DNA of 64,000 nt, taken from contig OY987234.1 of assembly GCA_963920705.1 (NCBI GenBank), forward strand, positions 7,979,907-8,043,906. Direction: 5' to 3'. The stretch is from Odiellus spinosus. Its lineage: Eukaryota; Arthropoda; Arachnida; Opiliones; Phalangiidae. The position numbers and the translations under genes were made by a program. Below the pieces are notes generated by a model, which did no database searches, had not been told where the DNA came from, and was given only the letters and a program-made list of their open reading frames with translations. Below are positions 48,284 to 61,990 of the stretch, piece by piece (position 1 is the stretch's first letter; the number at the start of each line of letters is the position of its first letter).

Positions 48284-49428
48284 CATCATCCAGACTAGAG
48301 CTTGAACCTCTTCTTATCCTTCTAGATACGTTCGCACTAGATGTTTACACTTTGAAAATACGGTTTCAAAACAATTTAGAATATTGGTGATGCTTGGTTT
48401 TATATTACAAACGTGAGAAATCTGAAATTACTGGGAACATTACCTCAAAGTTGATGAAACCCCCGAAAATAAATAGTTTACGTAGGCTAATTAATTCAAT
48501 CAAAAGTTCATCACTTTATTCCTTAAAGGTAAACGTAAAAATAGCCAAAAAGGTCATCACCCCGGTGGGGCTCTTGTACTTTGGACTCTTCTTCAATATT
48601 TTGAGTCACGAGAGAGGGACGGAATTAAGGCCGGCTTCCCTGCCTACTCCGAAATTTCTCTAAAGAGTGGCGCTTCCAATTTCACTATTTACACCGTCTG
48701 CGGTTAATTACGCCTCGTCTAAAGGGGTATTAGGCATTCGAAAAAAATCTTGACAGTCTCACTTAAAGTTATGTTTGATACTATAGTATGAACGGGGCTT
48801 TGTTGGGCCACGTTTTTTGTTGCCCTTTTTCTTTCTCTCTACCCCGATCCACGCTTCTTCTATTTCTTGGCAATTTCTTCGCCTTTTTCTTTTTATTATA
48901 TCAAGACGCGAGAAAAGTCCGTTAAATCTGACTAAATCTGCGAGCTGCATTTTTGCACACCGTTTTTTTCATCTTATATATATATATATACCACCCCCTT
49001 GATCTTTTCCTATTTCTCTCCGCAACTACGTCTAAAGTCTTCCGACATCTTTGTCGCCATTGAAATTCCCTTTTCTCGCTTTCATATAACTATATATAGG
49101 AAGCTTACTCTTTAAAGGCCCGGGTTATAAGCGAGTTTTATGAAAAATAATATTCATTGTCGAGAATTTTTCTCCTTGCTTAGTTTTAATAGATAAAGTT
49201 TCTGGGGCAGGGAATGGAGTAGAAGTATGCCCCCCCCCCCCCGCTCTCTCTCAATCTCTGTCTCTTACCAAAAATACTTTTAAAGAGAGGGTGAGAAGAA
49301 ATATAAGAGTAATTATCGATTCTACTATTAAAAATAACACTCGTATACGTGTATTAAAACAATTGGAAAATGTACTTGCCTGAATTGTGCATAAACAATA
49401 GGAAAATATTCGGATTTTGGTATTCAAT

Positions 49429-49617
49429 TTAAAGGAGAACCTCTGACTAATCAAAGACTCCCCTATATCTGTTGTGCGCGTGATTCTATGCGTGAAACGA
49501 GATTTAGCGTTCGATTCGAAGAGTTAATGCCGCGGCGCGTGTCGCGGGGATTTTATTAAGCTAAGGGTACGGCCCGTACGGGAGTGTCTTTTGATTCGTC
49601 GGAGGTTTTTCTTTTAA
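49429..49617. repeat. Inverted-repeat element, GGAGAACCT family, copy 2
   Basis: Left TTTAAAGGAGAACCTCTGAC and the right end GGAGGTTTTTCTTTTAA are inverted. ATCAAAGAC/GTCTTTTGAT pair just inside. Non-coding and GC-richer in the middle. Confidence 0.55.
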
Positions 49618-51661
49618 TTTAATTTCAAAATTAGAAGGATTCAGATTTATTTCCCCACAATTCTTAGACACTCTCGAATGTTTTGATATATACACAAACG
49701 TATTTAATTTTTAGAAACAGAATCAATAAAAAACATTGAATTTTCCTTTCAAAGCTTCCCTTTAAACGACTTATATATAAAAGGTTTATACCATAGAGAA
49801 CGGGGAAAAGTTTCTACGAATGTTTTCCCGCCTTTTTGCTGGACTTAAGTTATAATTATATTTAGTTAAATATGTACCGGGTATAGGCGTTTGTTTCTAC
49901 GTTAGTTTTGCTTTTTCGCTTTTTGTTTAGATCGAGTTTAGAATAGTTTGCTATTTATGTAGCCCTGGCTTTCGAATTAATGGCGTAAGAGCTATATAGG
50001 CCTTTCCAAATTGAGGTTGCAACGAATATAAGCCTAAACCTTATTTTTTTAACGATATTAATACGCAGATAGAAAAGTTATAAATTTTAGTTTAAAGTTT
50101 GTTCTAATTGATTAGCTTTTATAACTAATAAAAGCACGTGATAAGATCGATAATGTAGATAATAATTTTTGGTAAAAATATTATTAATTTAAACTTCCCA
50201 ATTGAAAACGGAGTGAGAAACTGTACTTTAAACGATTACGTGTACGGGAAGGTGACTTAAATGGAACAAATTTTATCACGTGACAATAATATTGTTCAAA
50301 GTTCACATACCACAATACAAGATATTATTACTGTTCTAGCTTCTAACCATGATATAACTGAATGTCATCAAATATGAACCAACACATAAGCACCCTCTTA
50401 TGTTTAAGATATAATCCCAACCAATCTTAGTCAATATATCTCACTCATTGAATTTTCATAATGAGACCAACTACGCCTATATATACTTATTACTCGTGGG
50501 AAAACTTGTTTGTATTTAATCTTCCGGTTCATATTCGGTGGCTATATTAGAATGAGAAAAAGGTTTTTATTTTTGTTTCGTTTTCCTTGGCTAAATTCTG
50601 GGCGGGCTATAATTGTCGAACGCGTAGTAGCGTAGCGTCTTCCCCTCTCCCTTGTCCTCTGTCCAAGAACTATAGGTCCTTCTAATAGACTTAATAGCTT
50701 TCGGAGACGTCCATACGACGGTGGTGTATATATATAATACTTTCTCTATCTCTTCTCTCTCTCTCGCTCCGCGAGTATAACCCACTAAAGGGGTTTTCCT
50801 CTCTTTTACTCCAAATTAGGAGCTCTCGGTCGCTAACTGCCTCATCGTTCTCCCGACCCCCTAAACCCCCTTTGACCCCCTCGAGCCGTATATTCTCTTT
50901 TCCACCGTTCTAGCTCGGTGATATTTTTCCTCGAGACCCGTCCGATTTGTCACGCCTCCTAGTGGTCAGTCCGCGAGGGGTTCGAGCAAAATAACGAGTT
51001 AAAGGGGACGATTTCCCCCTACTATAGACGACTCTATATCGTTGATAGAGGTAGGAAGTAGCGAAAATACGTTGTATCATTCGGGCGCGAGATCTCGCCG
51101 GTTAGTTTTCATCTATAAACTACAGATGGCGTCTAAGTTGCCCGTTTTCTAAATTAACTTATTTACTATCTTCTAAGGGATCACACTTCCTACGCAAATA
51201 TAGTTTTTCTACCCTAGAGTTCGGCGGTTTCCAAGGCTGAATGTAACTGTATGTGATATAACGCGGTTTTGTACGAGACGTTTCTATTTTCGCGCCGAGA
51301 GTTTCTTCCGAAATATATGTACCTGAATTGTTTGACAATGGCTCTAGAGAATGATTTAATTATTTTCTTGTCTTCTCACGCTCTGCGGGGATGGTTACTT
51401 TTCAAATCTAGTTACCGTTAAATAACGTTGGTGTGTAATATTTTTGAAAAGAAATATACAATGGGTGTTACTAATTAAACTAAGTTGTAATTTAACACTC
51501 TCGTAATGTTTTACACCTTATAACAAAATCTCTACGGGACGATGAAGCCAAAACACCGAGAAAAATTATTATAGTGAATAAAGGGACGATGAAGAGGAAC
51601 ACTTAGTAATTTTTTTATTGATTCTATATACCTACTATTCAAAATAAGTCTCGGTCGCGTA

Positions 51662-51877
51662 TTAAAAGAAGAACCTCTGGCGAATCAGAAGACTTCCCTT
51701 GCCCCTTTGGCTTTGTAAAATATCCGCGACACGCGCTGTTGTACGCTGAATTTTCCGCTTAAACCTAATCAATTCAAGATTGAGATTTATCGCCATTCAA
51801 ATAGCATGCGTGGGGATTTTATTAAACCAAACTTATACAAGGGCGTCTTTTGATTAGTCGAAGGTTCTCTCTTTAAT
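51662..51877. repeat. Inverted-repeat element, GGAGAACCT family, copy 3
   Basis: Left TTAAAAGAAGAACCTCTGGC and right GTCGAAGGTTCTCTCTTTAA are inverted. AATCAGAAGAC/GTCTTTTGATT pair just inside. The interior resembles copies 1 and 2 (GCGACACGCG, GGGGATTTTATTAA). Confidence 0.6.
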
Positions 51878-52153
51878 TTAATTTTTAGAGTTTAAAATTG
51901 GGGTAAAATGTTTTGCTTTTCACTATATAAAATATTTAGTTGCAAGCTTACTAGTATCTACTTTCCAACCAAAATACTTGATTTTTGTAATCTCGCAAAG
52001 GTTGCTGATTTAGACTTGACTCGGAGAACTGGTTTTTTCATTTAAATTTTGTTTTAAATCGTCATTTTTATTAATTTAAAAAACAGTAAATTAATCGCGA
52101 ATTTTAATTTTTTAAACCAAAGTTTTTCGTTGACCATTGGGTTTTTTTTTATA

Positions 52154-52352
52154 AAACACCCATATTTAAATATAATTCATTTAAAAATAACCGTATTGAA
52201 ATAGATTTAATTAAAAGCAACCATATTTTAAAATAATTCATTTAAAAACAACCACATTTAAATTTAATTCTTATAAAACAAGCGTATTTAAATATAATTC
52301 TTATAAAAACAATCGAATTTAAATATAAATTCTTATAAAAACAACCCTATTT
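52154..52352. repeat. AT-rich tandem repeat, ~32-37 bp unit
   Basis: About six diverged copies of a unit like TTAAATATAATTCTTATAAA followed by AACAACCGTAT. Unit length drifts between copies. Confidence 0.75.
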
Positions 52353-55300
52353 GATTCAAATTTCTTAGGTTGTTTTTATCATATTCAGCCCTGAAATGCC
52401 CAACTTCTCTGCAACCCAAGAACTAGAATACTCGATCCAAATATATCTAATGAGGGCGCCGTTTATCATGTGGAATAAAAGTGTCCCTCGCCCCCGCAAT
52501 GCACCTGGGAGTGTGGGATGGGAATAAGGGGAAAAATTTCCCTAATCTTTTGTTTGTCGAATTTCTTTCTCTTATACGTCTCACACCTGAAAAGAGAATT
52601 GGGGGGAAAATCTTTTCTAAATAAGAACTAATAATTGATGGGGGAAATTGGCGGCCGAAAGAAGCTAAGGTTTATTCTTTCGATGCGGAAAAGCTATTTA
52701 AAGAAACAATTTTTGCCCCAAAAGAAAGGCGTCGACGAATAAAGAAGAGTCTCGAGAGGAAATCTCGGGAAGAGATCGGAAGAAGCTGCGAGAAAAAAAA
52801 AATAAAAAATAAGTTTCGGGCTTTTGTGCTCGATGCTTCGGAAATCTCCGAAGCCAATCTCGTAGCGCGTGTGTAGGAGAAAACTGCGGGGTATATAAGC
52901 TACTTCGACCCCGTTTTGCTGTTCATTCCTTAAACCCCCCGCCCCCGTCTTGCTATCTTTGATTGGGCATACACTCAATCGCGCTAGGTCCTTTTTACTA
53001 CTTCTTTTGGTTCTCAATTTCCACCTTAATTATTATTTGCGTCCTCTTTTTCCCTTACCTTATTTTTTTTTCCTCTCTCTCCTCTTCCGCGAGCATCCTA
53101 CCCATCTTCATCCTCATCCCCCTTCGGACTCCGCATTTTCTTCGACTTCTTCCTGAAGATGTTTTTTCTTTTCTCATTCCTTCTTCTTTCTCCTCCTCTA
53201 TAAGCTCCGTTCTCTCCTCTCCCAGCCTGGTATGGAATTGTCCTTTTTAAAGACAGAAGAGGGTGCAGGGGGCGTGGGGTCCCGAGGAGGAGGGGGGGGG
53301 GTTTGCGCCTGCTGCCGATGATGCCAAACAGTTAATTTTTGCAGATCAAGAGATATTCTTAATCGGGTGCGTGAGGGGTTTTGGAGGTTGGGGGTAGGGG
53401 CACCCAGAATGAAAGAAAAATCGAGTGGGGGGAGTCTTTGGTGTAGAACCCCCCCCCCCCCCCCGACTCTCTCTCGCCTTTTGGACACAGGGAGAGGGAG
53501 ACCTTTCTCCGGAATTCGATATCCCTAAATGCGCGAATAGAAGAGTTCTTAGATTTTGGTTTTTTTCCCTTATTCGGGGGCTCTCCCCCTCCCCTTTCTC
53601 CCAATGCTCGCCCCTTTTAATTTCTCCTACATCTCATAATTTAGCTCAGTGGGGAAAAAGGCAGGAATTTTTCTGGCTTTGGTTTTTGGCGTCTTTTGGC
53701 GAGTCGTTCTTCGAGCTCGTAATTAAAGAAGCATCCAGGCACAAATCTCCCGACGCGCTTATTTCTAACCCTCTATATGATCCCAGACCTTCTTACAATT
53801 TCGCTTTCTTTACCAAAAAATTGGCTGGCTCCCGTTTGTCCGCGTGGCTTACCAAAAGAACAAAAAATTCCACGTTTTTTTTAACGTTGGTGGATGGGGG
53901 AAACTAGGAATTTGGACGATTACTAAATACCAGCTTGTAGTAAACTCGCGTCAGCATCAGAATCAAAGAAATAATAACGAAACGCTGATTTTATGTCGCG
54001 TTGTCATAAGTTTATAATATAGTGTTTGATAAGTGTTCAACTTTAATAAGAATGAGAAAATGTGTTTTTCCCAGTTTTTTAAATAATTAAAATCCTTCTT
54101 TATTTTCTCTTACTTTGAAAGTAGAATGACGTCATTTATCCTTCCATTCATTCCCTAGTGATTATTTTCCTATTGATGACGTCATGGATTCTAATTTCAC
54201 ATTGAGTATTATTATTCGATATTAATAATTTACAGTTAAATATTTTAATATATCGAGGTAATATTTATAACAAACTTTCCAATATTGAAATTCTAAAATC
54301 TTATGGGACGATAGTTTCATGAACACCATTAACTAGAATAGAAAATAATTAGTTAAATTTTTCTACCAATACTAATTAACATACCCATGAAACGATAAAA
54401 GCTGATGATACGTTAAATATCAAAATTAAAATTTCTAAATGTATTTAAACAATAAATTTAGTTTGTTACCGCTAAATGGGTGTAGGGTAGTGAAGGCCAA
54501 AGGTTTACTATTTGGACTCGGTGTAGAAAAAAGTGAAATCGCGTTGAATGACACCAAATTCAAACCATTGGCTTTCGTGGCAGTGTGGAGCACTGGGCAA
54601 CACTATAGTAAAATTTGTTTACACCATCACTGACTATGCGGGGATAGCCCAAGTGGAACCAGTGATTTCCCACTAATATTATTATATTTTAATCTGAACT
54701 ATAATTTATGAGTCATAAAATTTTTACAAATCAATTTCCCTCCAGTTATTTCCATATATAAGCAGCATCGCGATTGCCTTTTGAATTTTATTCTTACCAA
54801 TTTGGTGTGTGGGTATATACTGCTCTAATATTATACTTTTTCAATATCGGTTTGCGTTAAATCAAGCACTAAAGCGAACTAATACCTAATGTTAAACCTG
54901 ACAGTATTGAAAGTAGTTCCTGCAAACTCTAAAAACGGTATATCTTGAAAAGGCGTAGTACTAATAGCAAATAAGGCTCCAGGAGTGAGACCATGCAGTG
55001 GGAGGGATGGAGGTTGGTTATAGTCATCTATAAATGAAGGCTCCTCGCTCGCCTGTCCTTAGTTGTATTAATTTGATGGTCACCCCTTTTTTCCGTGGCC
55101 TTCTTTTGTTAGGGTCCCACTCGAGTTCTGATCAAAAGACGCTATAGTCAATTGCCACCCCCGCCACTAGCACCACTGTCCGAATTGTCGACTGCCTATT
55201 TCCCCTGTCCCCCGTCGAGCGATTGCCCGGCTAATAGCCTTTCACGCTGACCATGGAGTATAACAGGGGGCCACCTACCCCTATATATTGAGATGTATTG

Positions 55301-58300
55301 TTGCGGAACCCCAGGTCCAATTATCGAAGACCCTGCAGCCACAAAACTCTAAATCGCTCGAAATTTCTTTTCCTTAACCGAATGACCATGCACTCGAAAT
55401 ACTTTTCCGATAGTTAAATTAAGTTTCAACGCCGGGTTTACGGTTCTAGACAGGACAATTTCTTAGTTTTAAACTAAAAACGACTTAAACTAGAGGGTGA
55501 AATATAAAAATGTCGTTAAACTTAAGTCCTTCAAAGAGAGGTTGTAAATGTATTTCGAGAAAAATCTTCCAAATTTAATAAAATTATTAACTTTTTCGCT
55601 AACTTCAAATTAACGTTCCATATCAGTTTAATTCGCTTCAATTAATTTGATTTTTTTGTTGCAATTATGAATAAATTATTGTCAACAAAAATTTTAATAT
55701 TTAATTTTAGTCTATAGCTGAGTTCATACTATACCTTGAAATCGACTTAAACGGTTTCAAAAAGATTCGCTTTAGTCGTGTGAACGGGAAAACCGTCTTT
55801 TATCAATTACTTTTCTTGAAACTACTTCGGGAACCAGTTTCATGCCTATTCGGTTTCAACAACCGATAGAAGAAGCTACGATAAATCGATTTATAAAGAT
55901 AATGCGTGAACACGTGACACTTAAAACGATTACTGGAGATTTGAATATCGGTTTAATTTTACCATTTCAAACCGATTAAGAAATGCTTTATAAAACTTTC
56001 TATATCAATCTCGAAACTGGTGTAATCTCTAAAAATCTTATCTAATTATATTGGAATAGTTCGATATATAAATTATATTTAATCCTTTTCAGCTTATCTT
56101 TAAAAAGGACTTAGCTTCTTAAAAACTATTATTTTATTGTTTTAAAGCCAATATAGTTATGTCTTTGGTTCGCGATTCGACAAAATGACTTTTTCTTTTC
56201 GGCACCACCGCCATGGCGCCCCGCGCGCGTTATTTCAATTTACTTTAGAGGCGTTAATTTTTAACGCCGCTCTTTACCTGGTACGCGTAGAGAGGAAGCG
56301 AAAAAACCTTAATCAAAGTTTTCATTTCTCCGGGGAGTTATTCGCCGTTTTCTGAAAAACACACACAGCTCGTTTAATCCTAGCTTTAACCCTTTCCCAC
56401 CTTTTAACCCCTTTCCTCCTCTTACCTTCAAGCCCACCTCATCTCCCCTCTTTTAAATTTCTTTATCAAAACTTCGTTAAAGTCTTAATTTAGTGTTTAA
56501 TTAATGTTCTCGGGAACGGGAGAGAATTTTTATCTGATTTAAAAGGAGCTCGGATCGAAAAGGGAAGAAAAAAAGCAGCTGGAATATAATTCAACCTAGG
56601 ATGTAAGGCAGTTTCGAATCCAAAGGGTTACCGGGCAAGGTTTGGAAGAGGGGAGTTTTCTCGCTTGTTTCTGGTTGGTTCCCCCAGGGGAGATCTTTTC
56701 GCGAGTTTTAATTATTTCAAAGATGTCTGTCATTGGTTGGTTCGCGCTCAATATGGTGTCGATATAACAAAATAAAAAATAACATAAGAGACGTTTTTGA
56801 TTGAAACCAACAATTATTATTTTAACTGGTTTGGTAAAATTTCCAAAAAAGTAAATATAAATTCTGGCCAATCATATTATTTCAGCCTCCTAGCATTGAA
56901 AGAATTGGCCGGCATTTGATGGCATGGTGACTCCGAAAATAAATTCAAAAGCTGTTCCATTTTTAGCTCCAAGTTAAATAACAATTAAAACAAACGTATT
57001 TACGTATGCACCATGAATCTTGGATGGTGTTCACGTTAGTTTTAAAATAAATATTAATTTTAATTTTTTTATATTTAAAAATACTGTAAAAAATATTTTA
57101 AACATTATTTAACATTAATTTTTTCTTTTTTTTTTTTTCTATCGCAGGTGCGTTATCATTTGGAACTACTTGTTTGTTGGATCAACTTTCATCCTGATCC
57201 GGGTTTCATCCGAATATCGAATAGAATAGAAAAAAACTTCCCGTTTGATTTAACATTTATGAGGTTAGTGAAATTCTCTTTTTCCGCTATCCGCGATTCG
57301 TTCGCGCGCCTACTTAAATACATAGTTGAAAAAAGCAAAAAATTCAACAAAAAACCCTACCTCCTCTTTTATAATATATAAGAACAAACATTAGGTATTA
57401 TCATAAGGCGGATTATTACACGATGTTAAACTAAATAGGGTTAAAAATAGTTCTCGTAAAATAACCTCGATTTTTGGGTATTCTCGTATTTAAAGCTCTT
57501 TTATGCCTCCAGAATTTCTTTGGGCAATTTTCAATCGTCGAATACAAGCTAGGAGCAATGAAACGGGGTTGGGGGAGGGGTGGGGCTAAGGGAGAGGCAC
57601 CAGCTTCCAGAATATATGTAAGAAGGGGCGAAGAATTCGTTAGTCCTTCCGGCGGACGGAGATTTCTACTTCTTTTTCTTTTACCTATATTTATATATAT
57701 ATACGATATAGAGATGGAATCTGAATCAGTTTGCATCGCGTTCAAACTTAACCTATTATCTTAAATTCCTGAAGGATATCCATCTCATACTGGAAGGGTA
57801 ACTTGGCTTTGTACTTAATGAAATTTTAGACTGGTTGTGATTCAATATAGTTTTTTTCTTTCTCAATATAAACTCGACGTTTATCGCGGCTTTCCTCTCG
57901 ATTCTAATAATAAATGCGATGTAATACTTCTTCTTCTTAGTCGAGGACCGAAAAATCGGTTGCTTCCTTCTTTAATCCAAGATCCCCTCCCTCTTTAAAG
58001 GAGAAATGAAGCTCTTTTTAATTTAGATTCCTTCCCTGAAACATTTTCCGAATTAGAGATCTTTAGTTGCCCTTTAAATACATTTTTGTGGGTTACAAAA
58101 ACTTTTAAGGCTACTCTTATCGTTCCTGGCACTCTTACAAAAGTTTTTTATGTTCTTTTCGGACTCTGGAACACGTACTACGTCCCAGAGTGATCACAAT
58201 TCGTATATTTGATCATTTTTCCTAAATGTGTTTAAGTTCCTATAAATTCGGGCATTTTCTTTTAATTTTTTCAAGATGTTTTTGGTAGATGGTGCTCAAT

Positions 58301-58404
58301 AACTATAAAATGGAAGTGAAATTATTTTTAGAGATTAGGTCAAGTGTAATCTATTACACTGTTTTTTAGTTTTAGAATTAGAAATAAGGCCTTTTTTTAC
58401 CATT

Positions 58405-58645
58405 CTGGTACCCGTTATAAGATCGCTTTCGCGCGGTCTTTTTCGTAAATATACTTTATTCAGAAAGTTCTACCTTTCGTACTAATATTATCGTTAATTA
58501 CTTCATATATCGGAAAAATATTACTTTTATATTGTCTATTTTTATTTTGAACTACGAACTTTTCAACCTAATATAGCGTTTTATTAGTGTGAAACAACAA
58601 AAAAACAAGTCATAGGCCTTCAAAAACAGTTGGTGACAACTTCAC
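58405..58645. repeat. MITE-like element, GGCTGTCAC family, copy 5
   Basis: Carries the family core ATCGCTTTCGCGCGGTCTTT and the downstream TTCTACCTTTCGTA and ATTATCGTTAATTACTTCAT seen in copy 1. It ends near TTGGTGACAAC. The left part is not clearly alignable. Confidence 0.5.
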
Positions 58646-61600
58646 TTGGAAGCTTTCTTTAACGTTTATTTTTGATTTCGTTCTCCCTTTAATCCGATCC
58701 TTAAGTTTTTTGGCAAAAGGCGTAAACCTTAATTCTTCCCGCATTCCTTATTGGTTCTTTTGGTTAGAGATAGTCCGTCCCTTAAATATACGATGTACAC
58801 TAACCAAAACCCTCTCATTCTCTTCCTTTTTTTTTCCTATTCAAAAAAATCCTTTCGATTTCTAGCTATATAAGATGATATTTTTAAAAAATAAATTTTC
58901 TCAGCCCCGAGGATTAAGGATTCCAACGATAGACTTAAAGAAATAAGGATTTCTATTTTCCGTCGCTACCAAATTTTTAAAGCAAATATTCCCATTCGGA
59001 GGGTTTTTTCTCTACCTTAAGATCTTCCTATTAAAAATTTAATATTCTATCCAAATCTTTATACAAGTATCTATGAAGAAAAGTATTTATTTTGAAAAAA
59101 AACTCCGAGCTTTCGTTCAAATCCGAGTGAATTTTTTTCATCTTAGTTCAGAAATTCAATGAAATTTAAACTAAGTAATTTTAGAGTATTAGTTAAACTC
59201 GAATTAATACGTTATATCTAATTTTAATTGAGACAAATATAAGTTTATTTTAGGATTTACCCCTGTAAAAGTGTTTCAACTGCTTAGCTATGGTGTTCAA
59301 GATGAAGCCGACAATCAGGGGTCAATTAAAAATATATTAATTTCAATCATTTTCCCTTGTAATATTTTTGACGTTTATATCGTCTACGATCTATTTTTCC
59401 CTAGTTATTTGTTTTTAGTGTCATTAAGGATATGTAAGGGTAATTGTCACGTATGAGACACTTCCCCCCTATCAATACAAAATCAAATGGAAAATCGTGC
59501 CAAGAAAAACAGCATTTTTTAGACGAGTGTAGCCGAAATTGTTTATTCAAAAATACAAATTTTGAAGCGTTTGTAAGAGGAACTCGCCATTTAAAATACC
59601 AAATTCAAATGCAAATAGTAGTGTTGTGAATACCGGTAAATTACCTTGAGACTGTTAATTACCGCGTAATTTAGTAATTTCCAAAATTACGATTTATTTT
59701 AGAACTCTTTACTCAAAACCAGTTTTCTATTTAAATATAGATATATATAATGTAGGCTTAATATTGAACTAATTCGTTGTTATTAGTAATAACGTGGCAT
59801 TATTCCATTGGTTTTAATGATTAAAATGTATACCGAGAAAAACTTCTTTTGTCGCTGCTTGAAAAGATCGCGTTCGTTAGTTTGGAAAAGCAAAAAAAAA
59901 AAAAAAACAAAAAACCCTAGCTTTTTCCTCTCATCCCCTCCATTTTCTCCTCCTCTCCCTTCGCGTATGTATACTCCGAGTTGTGTTTGTACTCTTTTTC
60001 TGGCTCGCAACTCGGGCGCTGTTTTCTTTGCCGCCGCCTCCAGCTCGACGACCACCGACGTGTTTGTGTTTCGCCGATGAGTTTTCCAAGAAAACTAGTA
60101 TAGGATATTCCGGTTCGATTGATTCGAAGCAACGAAGTTAAAAGCGTAGAAGTACTTAACGCCATTAATCTCGATACACTCCGATCTCATTGTCTACGAC
60201 TTTAATATCGAATCGTTCGTAATTCGGGGAATCCAACTCGTTCGCTGTTGATTTAGAAAAAAACTGCCATTTCCAAGTTTTGGTTGCCAGGCGTCAAACA
60301 CGTTTATATTTAGACATATATTTCGAGTCAATTTTACTTAAAAGCGCTATCAAAGGGTGCCAGACCTTTATTATTTCCATTATACACTATTGGAAGGTTA
60401 CTTTGACGGGAGAGATTGAGGCAATAATTAGATTCTGAAATTGGCTAACTCTTTTCACTACGCGCGTTTCGTGATATTGTTTTTCTCCGATATTGTTCTA
60501 GACATTTCTTTCGTTTAATGTTTAATTATTAAATCTGATTCGAAGAAATGCGTATTGGAGAGTTTTAAAAATGTTCGATGCCTAAATTCTTTCGGCCAGA
60601 ATGTTTTCTTTTAAAGGGAGAATGCAGATGGGAAGATTAGATTTAAAAAATTTAGGGTCAGCTGTTATATATAATTCTAAATTGGTAATTTAACCTGTTA
60701 TATAACAAGGTAATTTATGATTTATCAGCTAGGGAAATGGTAACTTATGGTTTGTTCCGTTACAAAATTACTAAAACCAACACGATACATTTTATAATTT
60801 AAAATCTTTTGTAAATTAAAAGTCAACAAATTGCTAAAAAGAGGTCAAAGTTTAATCGTCTACGAGTCTACTTTTCAATAGTTAATCGTGTTTGGAGTCT
60901 TTAAGTACATGTTAACGTAATTTTTATCTCTAAGTCAGTTTGCAAACTCAAATGTTTAATCCTATCGTCGAAAAGTATGACTTTTTTAGTTAGAAATAGG
61001 AATTTTGAAATTTATGAAAGAGGAATTCAGAATTTAAAATCACAGAGATTGAAATACAAATCATTTTGTAATTTTAAAAATTACGGTAGACCGATAAGGT
61101 TTATTTAAACCACACAACTATATTATGTTCCAATCTTGAAAGCTATTTAAAATTCCCATAGCGAAACCATGGCGGAACCTCTTTTTATATCATGACTTTT
61201 GTCCCTAGTAAGGCTGTATAACCGAGTAGATTTTTCTTGTCCTATAAATAGAAATTAATGGTTAATAACCAAATCAAACTTATAAAGAAAAAAAAAAAAA
61301 AAATCCCGTTTCTCTTTGAGTTCTAGGATATTAAATATTAATTTTAGTTTTTAATTTGTAAAATAGCTATACATAAATATTTCGGGCTGCCAAACGGTGC
61401 ATTTATTATTTAACGTTTATTCTAACGTATAGAAGAAAGTGGAATCAAATTTGAGGGGAAAGGTTTCGTGAGGGGAGCGAAATGTAAATTAAACTGACTT
61501 TTTCAAATAAGTAAGTCGAAGAAATAGCGGTGCGCAAACATTCTTATTTAAAACCTGCAGATAAAAGTCTCTTTTGATATAGAATAAATTTCTTTTGATA

Positions 61601-61699
61601 TTATATAGGAATAAAATAAATAATTCTAGTGTCCATATGTTCTCGAGTTAAAAGCTTTTCTAATATTGAAACCATAGTCAAAATATTTGTACTTCTTTC

Positions 61700-61990
61700 G
61701 GGATTCATACAAACCTGGATTATCTGGAAGTATCAGGGAATTTGAATATTGATAAAAAAAATTTAAATCGGGAAAATTGTTTAATCTTAAACTTTATTGA
61801 CACTAATTTGGTACTCGGTTGGGACAGCCTTATAATCTGTAAAATTCATACTTTCTTATGAGGGTTTTTTAAAACCTTTTGTGTTGCACCTGCAGAAATA
61901 TCAAGGAAAATTCAATGGTAAAACTGGGAAAATCTGGAAAATTATAGTTTAACAATTGTTGTGTGAACCCTTTTACCACAATTTAGGTAT
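61700..61990. repeat. Decayed dispersed repeat with ATCAGGGAATTTG motifs
   Basis: Motifs ATCAGGGAATTTGAATA, TATCAAGGAAAATTCAA and ACTGGGAAAATCTGGAAAAT link it to 340-960 and 47255-47560. Confidence 0.35.

Larger units (their letters stand above)
39310..49428. other. Intergenic DNA, gene-poor
   Basis: I see no supportable gene over 10 kb. The listed repeats are a GGCTGTCAC-family copy at about 40506, (CA)n at 42272, (TA)n at 42564, a decayed repeat at about 44430 and 47255, a poly(T) run near 46080-46110, and (GA)n at 48262. Long ORFs at 43555-44072 lie in a pyrimidine-rich tract and are composition artefacts. Confidence 0.55.

Noticed and set aside
52694-53907. Several overlapping ORFs up to 160 codons
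   Set aside because: Low-complexity C/T-rich DNA with poly(C) runs and overlapping frames on both strands; no recognisable domain.
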